DNA of 64,000 bases from Apiotrichum sp. Y4204. Its lineage: Eukaryota; Basidiomycota; Tremellomycetes; Trichosporonales; Trichosporonaceae. Position 1 is the first letter of the stretch, and every line of letters begins with the position of its first letter. Of this stretch, positions 47,001 to 59,147 are shown in pieces. The stretch is taken from assembly GCA_025531455.1 (NCBI GenBank), contig JAMYHL010000073.1, positions 1 to 64,000 of the forward strand, in the 5' to 3' direction. The notes under the pieces were generated by a model that saw only the letters and a list, made by a program, of their open reading frames with translations, did not search any database and had not been told where the DNA came from. The position numbers and the translations under genes are program-made.

Positions 47001-48757
47001 GCCTGGAGGATCGTCGTGTTGCAGTCACCATGGATCGGGGCGTTGCTCGCAAAGGAGAGGAGCATCAAGCTCTGGGGTTATGGGATCGGCGACAATGAGG
47101 ACGGAGCCTGCATTCCGTTCATCAGTGTGCGGACCCCGCAGCATCGAGTTCGCAACGGGTTCCGGCCTGCATGGAACAACGGACGGCTCCGGTGCGGTTT
47201 ACGTCGCAATGCCGAAGACAATGCGATACGGTCAGTCCTGTGAATTATCCGGTCCATGGATGGGCGACTTTGCACAGCTCGCGCAGTCCGCGGATCTGTG
47301 GTGAGTGACGAAACGACAGAGTGCGCCAGGCAACAATTGCAGCATCAAGTGCCAGAAGGCCAGAAGCCCTTGCACAGTACCACGAGCCATCCCCTACGGT
47401 AGACAGCTAATGGAACCGGAAGATGACTACAGTGCACTTGGCCAATTCGCCAATGTGTTCAAATGCTCCTGATCCGCGTCCTTATAGCTCAATACTTGCC
47501 TTGAATGCAGTACCATTTTGTTTGTTGCTCAATCGAGATTCTCCGCTTGGCCGCAAAGACCTCCCAACGGAATGCTTCGGTCGGAAGAATGCCGGACAAA
47601 GGTCACCAGATGCCAGTTTTTTTTTTTAGCTGGTAAGCTTGTCCAATCGCGCTCATGGCACGGGTATCAAACTCCCGGACGGCCCGATGGCTGATCGACG
47701 CTGACATGACAAACACGACGCGCACGACGGCGGCTATTGCAGCGCAAAGCGGCCACCCATTGATTATTTTTGTTATACTTTGCTCCACTTTCATTTAGCA
47801 CCCACCTAATTCGCCCGTGAGAATATTTAGAATAGAACATGTCAAACATGTTCCTGATCACCGGATCGCCAGCACAGAACATGCCAATCGCCCCCTCGCC
47901 CCCAGGCCCCCAGACGGCCCTGGATAGCCTGGATGTGGCATTTTCACCACCTTGCATCAGCTGTGTCTATTGACTATGACTACTGATAGCTTTGCAGAAA
48001 CTATTGCAACTGAGTACGAACGACCACCTCAGGTGCCCAACTGGCTCCAGGAAATCGGCCGTCGGTTGCCGACGTGATTATGGTCCTACTTTTTCGTTGC
48101 GGAAGCCGGGATGGTGGTGACAGGGACACAAGGCGGGCGAAACGCAAGCAGACCGCTTTGCACCCTGTCCCCAAGGGCCCAGGCGACGTCTGGAGTCCCA
48201 TGGGCGAACCTCTTGACTATAGCATCTCTCTCTAGCCGTCGACTTTCGAAGGGCACGAGTGCATTGTCGGGCAAACTCCGCTGTCCACCGAACAAAGCCG
48301 TCCTGGTTAATGACGTGGAGTTGTGGGCTTGACGAGGATGGTTTCGGCTTAGGTCGGACGAGCGAGCGACACGCGCCACTCAGTCTGTTGCTCAGGCATG
48401 TCGGGCAACGTCATTTCTCCTGTGCATGCCTCTCGACCAACCAGGACGAGCGTATAATACACCAGCTGACAAGAAACCAGCTGGTTTGCTGGCATCGCTC
48501 CAAGGCACACCCGAGCAGAACTCCCACTACACCCTCCCCCCTCCCTCGGCACCCCCGTCGCCACACACAAATCAACCGCCTCCCGAGAACATCTCACCTG
48601 CTCCCAAAGCTCCACAAGCCCCACAGCGAGCATCTGCTTTTGCTTTTTCTCTTTTCTCAACCACCCTTCTCTTTCCTTCAAAAACAAAGCCAACTAAGGA
48701 CAGGACTGTAGCAGGTCGGCCCCCTTTGTTGCAACACCACACGTCTATCTGCCCAGC
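44068..48757. other. Gene-poor 4.7-kb region
   Basis: The interval lies between the divergent bHLH and aconitase genes. The first about 1.2 kb may hold the bHLH promoter and the last about 350 bases (CT/CA-rich on the plus strand) the aconitase promoter. Open frames of 100-170 codons at 46.3-47.3 kb on both strands look somewhat protein-like but carry no recognised motif or splice chain. No RNA gene or transposon is seen. Confidence 0.4.
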
Positions 48758-51722
48758 ATGATCACCCCTCGTGCCACCCAGTCGCTCCTCCGCGGCGTTC
48801 GCTCCATGGCGACCGTCCGCTCCAACATCGGTGCCACCCAGGTCCCGATGAGCCAGTTTGAGCCTAACAAGTTCATCAACTACCAGCGCATCGAGGACAA
48901 CCTCGAGGTCGTTCGCTCCCGGTAAGTGTTGATGTAGCCAACAGTGGCTCGGATTATCATGCGGAGATGGCGGATAAACTGTGATAAAGGCTGGAAACAT
49001 TTTCAGAGCCGCCTCAAGGGCACTACAGTCGCCGAAACTTCGGCGTAGACTTCAAAACAGCTACCCAGAGCTGCGCTGCATTCTTTGTCGGAGCTGCCAA
49101 CAGTGCGATCGCATCTGCGATCTGGGATGTCCATCAGCCGCCAATCCCGTGATCTCGGTTATCGGCTATCTGGAACGTTACTGACACCCCAGCCTTAACC
49201 GCCCCCTTACCCTCGCCGAGAAGATCGTCTACGGTCACCTCGACAACCCCCACGAGCAGGACATTGAGCGTGGTGTCTCGTACCTCAAGCTTCGCCCCGA
49301 CGTGAGTTGCACCCCGCGCCATCTCGCACCCGTTTCTACGGACTTGGATTGGCTGCCACATTCAGGGGAACTGTGGTTGGTTTTCGGTTGCTGACGGTCT
49401 TCACAGCGTGTCGCTTGCCAGGATGCCACTGCCCAGATGGCCCTCCTCCAGTTCATGTCTGCCGGCCTCCCCGAGACCGCTGTCCCTTCGTCGGTTCACT
49501 GTGACCACCTTATTCAGGCCCAGGTCGGTGCCGACAAGGACCTGGCCCGTGCCAACGACCTCAACCGTGAGGTCTACGACTTCCTCGCCACTGCCTGCGC
49601 CAAGTACGGCCTCGGCTTCTGGAAGGCCGGCTCGGGTATCATCCACCAGATTATCCTCGAGAACTACGCCACCCCCGGTCTTATGATGATCGGTACCGAC
49701 TCGCACACCCCTAACGCCGGTGGTCTCGGTATGGTTGCCTGCGGTGTCGGTGGTGCCGACGCCGTCGATGTCATGGCTGGTCTCCCCTGGGAGCTCAAGG
49801 CCCCCAAGGTCATCGGTGTCAACCTCACCGGCAAGATGTCGGGCTGGACCACGCCCAAGGACGTCATCCTGAAGGTTGCCGGTATCCTCACCGTCAAGGG
49901 TGGTACCGGCTCCATTGTCGAGTACACCGGTTCGGGTGTCGACTCGCTCTCGTGCACTGGTATGGCCACCATCTGCAACATGGGTGCTGAGATCGGTGCC
50001 ACCACCTCGCTCTTCCCCTACAACCACAAGATGGCCGACTACCTCAAGGCCACCAACCGTGCCCCCGCTGCCGCCTACGCCGACTCGTTCAAGCACAACC
50101 TCGTCCCCGACGCCAACTGCGAGTACGACCAGGTCATTGACATCAACCTCTCGGAGCTCGAGCCCCACATCAACGGTCCCTTCACCCCTGACCTTGCCAC
50201 CCCCATCTCCCAGTTCGCCGCCGAGGTCAAGAAGAACGGCTGGCCTGAGGAGCTCAAGGTTGGTCTCATCGGCTCGTGCACCAACTCGTCCTACGAGGAC
50301 ATGTCGCGCTCGGCCCACATTGCCAAGGAGGCCGCCGACCACGGCATCAAAGCCAAGTCGCTCTTCACCATCACCCCCGGTTCGGAGCAGGTCCGCGCTA
50401 CCATTGCCCGTGACGGCTTCACCGACACCTTTGAGGGCATCGGCGGTGTTGTCCTCGCCAACGCCTGTGGCCCCTGCATTGGTCAGTGGGACCGTCGCGA
50501 TGTGAAGATGGGCGAGAAGAACTCGATCATCACCTCGTACAACCGTAACTTCACTGCCCGTAACGACGCCAACCCCGCCACCCACGGTTTCGTCGCCTCG
50601 CCTGACATCGTCACCGCCATGGTCATGGCCGGCAACCTCAACTTCAACCCCCTGACCGACTCGCTCAAGGGCGCCGACGGCAAGGAGTTCAAGTTCTCCG
50701 AGCCCAAGGGCTTCGAGCTCCCCCCCAAGGGCTACGACGCTGGCGCTGAGGTCTACCAGGCCCCCCCTCCCATGGAGCAGCGCCACACTGTTGAGGTCAA
50801 GGTTGACCCCAAGTCCGACCGTCTCCAGCTCCTCAAGCCCTTCAAGCCTTGGGACGGCAAGGACATTGTCGACGCCCCCGTCCTCATCAAGGCCCAGGGC
50901 AAGTGCACCACCGACCACATCTCGGCCGGCGGCCCCTGGCTCAAGTACCGTGGCCACCTTGAGAACATTTCGCAGAACTGCCTCATCGGTGCCATCAACG
51001 CCGACAACGGCGAGGCCAACAACATCATCAACCAGGTGACCGGCGAGTACGGCGCCGTCCCGACCGTCGCTGCTTACTACCGCGACAACGGGAAGGCATG
51101 GGTGGTCGTGGGGGATCAGTTGGTTTCAGTGCTCTTCGCGTCGCTAACGTTCACAGCAACTACGGCGAAGGCTCCTCGCGTGAGCACGCCGCTCTTGAGC
51201 CCCGTTTCCTTGGTGGTGCCGCTGTTATCGTCCGCAGCTTCGCCCGTATCCACGAGACTGTAAGTTTTTCAGGCTGCATTCAGGCTGCATTCAGGCTGCA
51301 TGATGTGGAAGGAGGCCATCGAGCGACGACATCGAGAAGAATGTTTCTTTCTTTTTTTTCTTTTTTTTTCTTTTTTTTTTTTTTCTTTTTTTTTTTCTTT
51401 TTTTTCTACTTTTTTTTTTTTTTTTTTCTTTATTTATCTCTCCTTTCAATGACGAAGGCTGACCTCTCAGAACCTGAAGAAGCAGGGTCTCCTCCCCCTC
51501 TGGTTCAAGAACGAGGCCGACTACGACCTCATCAAGGGTACCGACAAGCTCTCCATTGTTGGTCTTAACGACTTCAAGCCCGGACAGGAGATCACCGTTA
51601 AGGGCAAGCGCGCCGACGGTTCGGAGTACTCGTTCCAGACCACCAACACCTTCAACGAGGGCCAGTGGGAGTGGTTCAAGGCCGGATCTGCCCTCAACTT
51701 CATGAAGAAGAACGCGGCCTAA
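48758..51722 (+). CDS. ACO1: Mitochondrial aconitase (aconitate hydratase)
   Basis: Exons 48758-48921, 49193-49301, 49407-51118, 51157-51259 and 51471-51722 join in phase to give 779 residues, the usual length of fungal mitochondrial aconitase. A presequence (about 1-25, Arg/Ser-rich) leads into the family sequence. The three [4Fe-4S] ligands are Cys382 (GSCTNSS), Cys445 and Cys448 (ACGPCIG). [11 protein letters not shown] and [15 protein letters not shown] are the active-site blocks; the His of GDHN is completed across the third splice junction. It interconverts citrate and isocitrate in the TCA cycle and, in yeast, also binds mitochondrial DNA. Codon use is extremely biased to C-ended codons, so expression is high. 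The first intron is long (271 nt) and the last (211 nt) carries a long pyrimidine tract. Confidence 0.97.
51270..51302 (+). repeat. Triplicated CAGGCTGCATT in aconitase intron 4
   Basis: Three head-to-tail 11-base copies (the last ends in G) start 10 bases into the final aconitase intron. They lie directly before the pyrimidine tract. Confidence 0.95.
51343..51447 (+). repeat. Long T-rich pyrimidine tract in aconitase intron 4
   Basis: About 105 bases of nearly pure pyrimidine, mostly T, run to about 24 bases before the acceptor at 51470. It is by far the longest such tract within a gene in this window. Confidence 0.95.
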
Positions 51723-52583
51723 GGGATGTTGTAATGGTCGTAAAACATGTAGCAAACGCAGATGCAGCAGACTCATCATCACTGGCTGCAACACAATTAG
51801 TGGCATTGCCACTTTTATCTTGCGACGTGCGCTCCCCTTGTATCTCGTCCCTCCAGTATATCGTATCACATTATTCAGCTGTGCTTAGCTGCACGAAGGG
51901 TGGTCAATCAGCTCCAACTCGTGGCAAGGTCATGTCCTTCGTCCTTCTTGTGCCGTTCATTGGGCTACTTCTTCCTTCGTACATTTTGCCCAAGTACGGT
52001 CATCAACGGACGGTAACGACGAAACTCCGCCCGATCACTGCATTCTCTTTAGACATTTATCGTCAGCTGCATGCTGCGCTATGCTGCAGGTCTTCTCAGC
52101 GAATACAGCCCTATGATGTTGTGGTGCACAATGACGGCAAAAGCTGTGGCTGACTGGAGTCCCGGCTCAGATAACTGAGCCAAGCCAGAGCGCCAGATGC
52201 CACCTGTCGTCATAAGAACGTAACTGGATAACTGGATTGTTCAAAGTCACGTGCCCATAACTTTGTGAATTGCTTCCGCTTCAGACCTGCCTCCTGATTC
52301 TCTTTGGACCTGGTTGAACAAAATCTTTTGTCGCTGGAAAAAACCTAGGTCGCTCGTCAAGAAACTGACGAGAGATCGTAGAGACAGCAATAGTTCTTGT
52401 TCTTCAACAGGTTCACCGTTGACCACACGACATCGACTTCTTCGGCCTTCCACATCGGCGTAGTCGACCCCGACACACCCCTGAACGTCCGACAAACCGC
52501 AACCAAAAACGCTCAAGAGTCGATTTTCTTGATCCCCCAATCTTGAAGAGCCCCCCGAACCGAAAAGACATATATCAAGCAAA
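51723..52583. other. Aconitase 3' flank and CBF5 promoter
   Basis: The interval is 861 bases with no supported gene. It probably holds the aconitase 3' UTR and the CBF5 promoter, which carries no distinctive element that I recognise. Confidence 0.5.
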
Positions 52584-54267
52584 ATGGCGACGACTGAGGT
52601 GGAGTTTTCCATCAAGAGCGAGACGGTGACCCCGAAGCTGGACACCAGCACCTGGCCTCTCCTTCTCCGCAACTACTCCGACCTTCTTGTTCGCAGCTCG
52701 CACTACACTCCCATCCCGTCGGTGAGTTCAACAGGCCATTGACATATGTGTCAAGCTACAAACGAGTACCTGAAGTCTCTCTAACATTACAAGGGTGTCT
52801 CGCCTCTCAAGCGTGATCTCCGCACGTACATTGAGTCTGGATGCATTGTGAGTATTATCAGGCGTAGCCGGCATGTCTGTGACTGCGCGCGCTGCCTGAC
52901 GAAGCGGTCTTTGAACACTGCCCGCTCACACCCAGAACCTTGACAAGCCCTCGAACCCCTCGTCGCACGAGGTCGTTTCGTGGATCAAGCGTATTCTCAA
53001 GGTCCAGAAGACTGGTGGATCGGGTACTCTTGACCCCAAGGTCACTGGCTGTCTTATCGTCTGTCTTGACCGTGCTACTCGTCTTGTCAAGGCCCAACAG
53101 GGTGCTGGTAAGACTTATGTGGCTGTTGCCCGCTTCCACGGCCCCGTCGAGGAGGCAGCCGTCATCCGCGGCCTTGAGACCCTCACTGGCGCTCTCTTCC
53201 AGCGTCCGCCGCTCATCTCCGCCGTCAAGCGCCAGCTCCGTGTCCGTACTATCTACGCCAACCAGTTCATCGAGTTCGACGCCAAGCGCGGTCTTGCCGT
53301 ATTCAGCCTTAACTGCGAGGCCGGAACCTACGTTCGGTGAGTGTGACGATGAGCTCAATCTAAAGCCCATTCTGACCGCAGTACTTTCTGTATCCACCTC
53401 GGTATGCTTCTCGGCGTTGGTGCCCACATGCAGGAGCTTCGTCGTGTGCGCTCCGGTATTATGAGCGAGGACGACGACATTGTCACAATGCACGATGTCC
53501 TTGACGCCCAGTGGCTCTACGACAACACCCGTGACGGTTAGTCACTTCGTACAACCTCCCTTACTGACAACCTAGAGTCGTACCTCCGCCGCGTCGTCCG
53601 TCCGCTCGAGTGCCTCCTCACCAACTACAAGCGTATTGTCGTCAAGGATTCGGCGGTCAACGCCGTGTGCTACGGTGCCAAGCTCATGATCCCTGGTCTG
53701 CTTCGGTACGAGGCTGGCATTGAGATCAACGAGGAGGTTGTCCTCATGACCACCAAGGGCGAGGCCATTGCTGTCGGCATTGCCATGATGTCAACGGCTG
53801 ACCTCGCGTCGTGCGACCACGGTGTCGTTGCCAAGGTCAAGCGCTGCATCATGAACCGCGACCTGTACCCTCGTCGCTGGGGATTGGGTCCCAAGGCTCA
53901 GGAGAAGAAGAAGCTCATCAAGTCGGGCGCTCTTGACAAGTACGGCAAGAAGATCGAGGGTGTCACTCCTGAGGCTTGGTCCAAGACCTACGTCGACTTT
54001 AAGGACGCCGAGATTGAGATTGCCACCACCATTCCGACTCAGCCGGAGAGCGCCCCTGCTGCCACCACCGCGGAGCCTGCCACTCCGGCAGCGGAGGAGA
54101 AGAAGCGCAAGCGCAAGGAGGCTACCGAGGAGCCCGAGACACCCGCCGGCGAGAAGAGCAAGAAGAAGAAGAAGAAGACGGTCGTCGGCGCGGATGGTGT
54201 CGAGCGAGAGGAGACGGAGGAGGAGCGTGCCGCCCGTAAGGCCCGCAAGTCCTCCAAGAAGGCCTAA
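52584..54267 (+). CDS. CBF5: H/ACA snoRNP pseudouridine synthase (dyskerin)
   Basis: Exons 52584-52721, 52794-52847, 52936-53336, 53382-53536 and 53576-54267 give 479 residues. The TruB catalytic motif [11 protein letters not shown] places the nucleophile at Asp97. [18 protein letters not shown] and [10 protein letters not shown] follow. The PUA domain spans about 270-345 ([21 protein letters not shown], then [20 protein letters not shown]). The C-terminus is the typical Lys/Glu-rich KKK/KRK tail of fungal and animal dyskerins. Cbf5 is the catalytic core of H/ACA particles, guided by snoRNA to make pseudouridines in rRNA and needed for rRNA processing in the nucleolus. The introns are 39-88 nt. 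It lies head-to-tail between aconitase and the aminopeptidase. Confidence 0.97.
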
Positions 54268-54922
54268 TCGGTCAAGGGGGAGTGTGGTGAGGGTAAGCAG
54301 AGCCGTTCCCATGCGGTCTGTTCAATCCTGTAGAGGCTGTCCCGTAAGGGACTTTGTACTTGTAATTCATGGCGCATCGCGATCTGATGCACGCATCGAC
54401 TGGCAGTGGGGAGTTGCGCAACAGGCTTCTGAGAAGCAGGAGTCAAGCTGGGCGTTACAATGCCATTCATCTCAAAGACCTTCCAGTTCTGTTTTACTCG
54501 CAGACAACTGCCGGCTCTAGCAGTTCGGATCTTGACAGATACCGCAGGCCCGTGCGTATGCACAGATCCAAGATAAAAGGGTCTGCATTCAGTCGGTTCT
54601 TATTAATAGCAAGAGCCACACTGGTCATGAGTGGCTGCAGCCAAAGTATGGACCTGGCCAACGCTGGTCTGATCGGTCCAATCCGACAAAGTCACGTGCT
54701 AGGCCATGCTCCATGTGAGGCATCTGTAACTGTGACATCAATAGCGATGCAAGCCATGCTGTCCACTCTGGCTACTCTGCAACTCTGGAAGGAAACCGGA
54801 CACCAAAGCTGGCGAGTTGCAAGTTGCAAGCTTACGAGTTCCAGGTTGACACTCATAATCCCACAAGAAGCTGTCGAAGGCTGTCTCTCTCACATATCCC
54901 TCTTCCTCGTCCCACATTCACA
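54268..54922. other. CBF5 3' flank and aminopeptidase promoter
   Basis: The interval is 655 bases with no supported gene. A short direct repeat (AGTTGCA, two copies) lies near 54816-54830. Confidence 0.5.
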
Positions 54923-56575
54923 ATGAAGCTCCCCATTCCTCCCCCGGTTGACGCAGTCAAGTGAGTGGACCAATTCGTTTGTTGCTGACAATAGGTTCTG
55001 CGAGTTTGCGACAGCCTCCCCAACGCCGTTTCACGCCGTGGCCAATCTCTGCAAGCGCCTGGCCAAGGCTGGTTTCGAGCGCGTTAATGAACGCGAGCCA
55101 CCATCAAAGTTTGCTCCTGGTGGCAAGTACTACTACACCCGCAACCAATCCTCGCTCGTTGCCTTCACCCTGCCGCCCAAGGACGTCTCGGCCGCCGGCT
55201 CCGTGAGCTTTGCTGTCGGACACGTCGACTCGCCATGCCTCAAGGTGCGGCCGATCTCTAAGCGCCAGAAGGTCGGCTACCTTCAGGTCGGCTGCGAGCT
55301 TTACGGTGGCGGCCTATGGCACACATGGTTTGACCGTGACCTTTCGCTCGCTGGGCGCGTCATCGTCTCGACCCCCGGCGCGAACCGTGGCTTCACTTCC
55401 AAGCTCGTCAAGATTGACCGTCCCATTCTTCGTATCCCCACATTGGCCATTCATCTCGACCGCACTGCCAACGACCAGTTCAAGTTCAACAAGGAGACTG
55501 AGTTCCTCCCGGTTCTGGGCCTCGTGGCGGACACTCTCAACGGCAGCCGTTCAGGCACCCCCGCGCCCTCCGGGCGCGGTACCCCGTCCCCCGCCTCCGA
55601 GGATGTAAACCGCGCGGGTGCGCAGAAGATTGAAGAGAAGCACCACCCGCTTCTGCTCGCCGTCCTTGCTGATGAGCTTGGCTGCAACGTGGACGACATT
55701 CACGACTTTGAGCTGTGAGCCTGAGATTACTGCCACGCAGCTAACGACCAAGTTGCTTGTTCGATACCCAGCCCTCCGCTGTCGGTGGTCTTAACAACGA
55801 GTTCATCTTCTCGCCACGCCTTGACAACCTCATGACCTCGTGAGCTAGAATTTATATCGCTAGTCAATCTAACAGCAGGTACTCGTCGGTTGAAGGACTC
55901 TGCGACGCGGTTGAGGCCGAGACGGCCAGCGGAAAGCCCAGTACCGAGGAGAACATCCGTTGCGTGATTCTCTTTGACAATGAAGAGGTAAGCACAATGA
56001 GTCTGTTCACTAGTCTCACCCCAGGTCGGCTCGGTGTCAAACCATGGTGCCGAGTCCAATCTCCTTCCGTCTTTCGTGGAGATGGTCTCGGGCCTCTCAT
56101 CGCGTGGCTACTACCAGATCCTCGCCAACTCGTATCTTATCTCTGCCGACATGGGCCACGCCGTGCACCCCAACTACGACAGCCGCTACGAGACCAACAA
56201 CGCTCCGCGCATCAACCAGGGCATTGTCATCAAGACCAACGCCAACCAGCGCTACACGTCCAACGCTCAGACCACCTTCCTCCTCCGCCGCATTGCGCAC
56301 CGCGCCGGCGTCCCTGTCCAGGAGTTCGAAATCCGCAACGATTCTGTAAGTTTTGATGGTACCACTCAAATTGACATCATTAGTCTTGTGGATCCACTGT
56401 TGGTCCCCACCTCTCGACCCACGTGCGCACCGTCGATATTGGCCTTGCGCAGCTCTCGATGCACTCCATCCGCGAGACTTGTGGCTCGTCCGACGTGAAG
56501 AGCTACGTTCAGCTGTTCAAGACCTTCTTCGAAGTCTTCTCGCAGATTGACGCCGAGCTCAAGGTAGACGAGTAG
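54923..56575 (+). CDS. Aspartyl aminopeptidase, M18 family
   Basis: Six exons (54923-54960, 54995-55714, 55753-55839, 55879-55987, 56025-56345, 56384-56575) give 488 residues. All five introns are 34-39 nt. The dinuclear zinc site is visible: His89 in GHVDSP, the catalytic/metal acidic pair in [10 protein letters not shown] at the exon 4/5 junction, and the C-terminal His in [20 protein letters not shown] and ISYDVRHS-like family blocks flank it. The closest relatives are yeast Ape4 and human DNPEP, cytosolic dodecamers that remove N-terminal Asp and Glu; Ape4 is also taken to the vacuole by the Cvt pathway. Residues about 197-227 form a Ser/Thr/Pro-Gly insertion between the two zinc-binding parts. 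No N-terminal vacuolar propeptide like that of Ape1 is present. Confidence 0.94.
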
Positions 56576-57180
56576 AACTTTGTAGACAGACGCCCAGCAG
56601 AGATGAACTTGAAGTACAATATATCATTATTTCCTATGTTCTTGTGGATGACTGGTCGTCGGAGGTTATGTCTGGCACAGTGAATGTGGAGTCAGCAGTG
56701 ATGCTACGGACTAATTGAGTAGCTGGCACACGGCCGAAAGTGTTTAGATCAGTGTCAAGATGATCAGATCACCAGATCATGCAGATCACCAGGCTCCTGC
56801 GCTCCTGATATCCTGATAAACACGCGGTCATCACGTCTAAGCCGCATGGCCGGAAATTGTGTAGTTCCGAAAAGGTGCCACATTGGCACTTTGAATTTAT
56901 AATGCCGAACTCCAAAACTCCGTCCTCAATTTGGTGTGGTCGTTTGGTTCCGCCCCCGGCTTGAAACTGTCTGTTCGGTGCATGGGCTGGGGCTGGGGAC
57001 TCGATAGGAGAATGGCCACCCAGAGAGTGCATTTGGTGGTGGCGGCAGGCAGGGGGCTAGGGCGCTGGGGCGCTGGCTGGTTGTCTGCACTCGGTCCCAC
57101 TGGCACTGGCCGCTGTGCAGGCGAACGACTTTTGCAGTGTGAACCATAGCACTCCTCCTAATCCTCAAGCACAATCAAAA
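56576..57180. other. Aminopeptidase 3' flank and RPS17 promoter
   Basis: The interval is 605 bases with no gene. CAGATCA words recur three times at about 56764-56789, like those near 1.1 kb. Confidence 0.5.
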
Positions 57181-58183
57181 ATGGTACGGATCACGCGCTC
57201 GGCGCTCGCGATGGCGACGACGACCACTATGATGACGACGGACGTGATGCTGACATAGTGCCTTATCTCACTGTCGACCGCGATACGATTTGTTACACGA
57301 TTTTCTCATCTTCCCCGCGCCGGTACTGCGATTCCGCGATTTCTTCCAACGATGGACCCGACGTTCAATTGCAAACCCCCGTCTCCTCCCCCTCGCCGAC
57401 TACCGCGCTCCTCGTCTACTCTCGTTGCGGCGTTGAAATAACAGGGTCGCGTCAGGACGAAGACCGTGAAGCGCGCTTCTCGCGTTCTCATTGAGAAGTA
57501 CTACCCCCGCCTCACCCTCGACTTCCAGTGAGTCGGTTCTGGCGTAGTGAGACAGTTGGACGGAAGTGCTCGATCTGGGACGAAGAGGGCAGATTTGGAG
57601 AGACTGGACCCTCACAGAACTGCGAAATGGACTCCGTCTGTGGAAGAGGGCGACGGGGAGTTGCACCAACCTGGTGTAGGCCGATGCACCTCCCCCGCTA
57701 CAGGCAGACCGTGCTGTCGAATTGGCCCCCGTCGTCCATCCAAGCGCTGCGATGTTGCGATGCGTCCTTTTAGAAAGCGATACTAACGCTTAGCACCAAC
57801 AAGCGTCTCCTCGATGAGGTCGCCCAGGTCCCCTCCAAGCGCCTCCGCAACAAGGTTGCTGGCTGTGAGTAATGCAGAATGCCGATTTTGGCTCAGCTCT
57901 AATACCAGTCACCACCCACCTTATGAAGCGCATCCAGAAGGGCCCCGTCCGTGGTATCTCCTTCCGTCTCCAGGAGGAGGAGCGTGAGCGCAAGGACCAG
58001 TACGTTCCCGACGTCTCGGCCCTCGCCGTCTCGGCCGAGTCCCCCCTCGAGGTCGACGGTGAGACCAAGGACCTCCTTCGCTCTCTCGGCCTTGACGCCC
58101 TCCCCGTCTCGGTCGTCAACGTCGCCGCCTTCCAGCCCCGCGAGCGTAAGGCTGGCTACGTCCCCGGTGCCCGCAAGGCCTAA
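57181..58183 (+). CDS. RPS17: Small-subunit ribosomal protein eS17
   Basis: Exons 57181-57183, 57445-57527, 57794-57864 and 57909-58183 give 143 residues, the family's usual size. The first exon is only the ATG: GTACGG follows at once, and exon 2 opens with GGTCGCGTC, restoring the invariant start [14 protein letters not shown]. The remaining family blocks [40 protein letters not shown] and the C-terminal GYVPGARK are all present. eS17 is part of the 40S head near the decoding region. The first and second introns are long (261 and 266 nt) against a local norm of about 40, as often seen in ribosomal protein genes, where introns can raise or tune expression. Codon use is strongly biased. Confidence 0.96.
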
Positions 58184-59147
58184 GCGGGTTGATGTAGTTG
58201 TTGTGCAGCGTGATGGATGGCTTTCACTGGATAGACGACTATACGCCGCGTTTGCTGTGCAAGGAGTTTCACGGACAGTTTTTGCTGGCCAGCGATGTGA
58301 GCGTCACATGCAGGTCCCTCGTCATGGTCAGAGAGTAACTGAAGTGTGCCGGGCGACCGAACAGCGGCTAATATCTGGGTTGTCCAGAAAAGCTTTTGAG
58401 ATCATGCTGATCTGTGAACATCGTCAACAATCAGTTTACAAGCAGACCGTTGCCATAAACAAGCGTGTTATGGTCTTGATCATGGCCCTGTCCGTCGACT
58501 CTCTCTAGGTGTCAGAGCTGGTAGCTAGACGCAATATAAGCGGCAGGCCAGGCTTGAATTGCCAAACGTGGGAGTCAGCAAATCCCCGACAGTGGTGATC
58601 CCTCAGTCTTGAGGATCTTCATCTTTTCACTGCCCTATCTGTTGGATGGGCTGATGAAGGCAGACATTCAATAACCACCACTCGGTCACATGGAACGCGA
58701 CACAAACACTGCGGAACGCGATTCTGACGTCGCGGAACGCCCGCAAGTCGTCGCCAGTAAGCAGTTGAAGGCAGGAATAACTGGGCCATCACTTTTCTGG
58801 ACCTAGTCGACACTGGGCTGCTCCATCCGGGGGATACTCAGCGGGAGCGGGAAATAAAAACCAAAATCCAAAGTGCTATAAGCGCGACCTCGGGCACAAT
58901 GGTATCACACAACAAAGGGTCTGTTGGTAGACAGTGTTGGTGTCGACAACTTCTCTCATGTTGATAGAAACTGACCCAGGACTTGACAATTCCGGAACGG
59001 TAGGGAGGGGACACGCCTGATATTTCATGGGCAACTGTATCATCTATCAATACAATGCGGTAGGTATGCTGATTGATGCATTGGCAATCTACATGACAGT
59101 CGCCCAAAGTATGTATCTACTATACAACAAAGGCACTCAGTGGCGGT
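58184..59147. other. Convergent 3' flanks
   Basis: The interval is 964 bases between the convergent RPS17 and SWI1 stops. No gene or RNA is recognised. Confidence 0.5.

Noticed and set aside
49401..50957. 518-codon frame antisense to aconitase
   Set aside because: It is a mirror of strongly C-ended codons in the aconitase exon; the Val/Gly/Asp-rich translation has no fold.
57184..57444. C/D-box snoRNA in RPS17 intron 1 (ATGATGA followed by CTGA)
   Set aside because: The two boxes are only about 20 bases apart, without a terminal stem or guide region.
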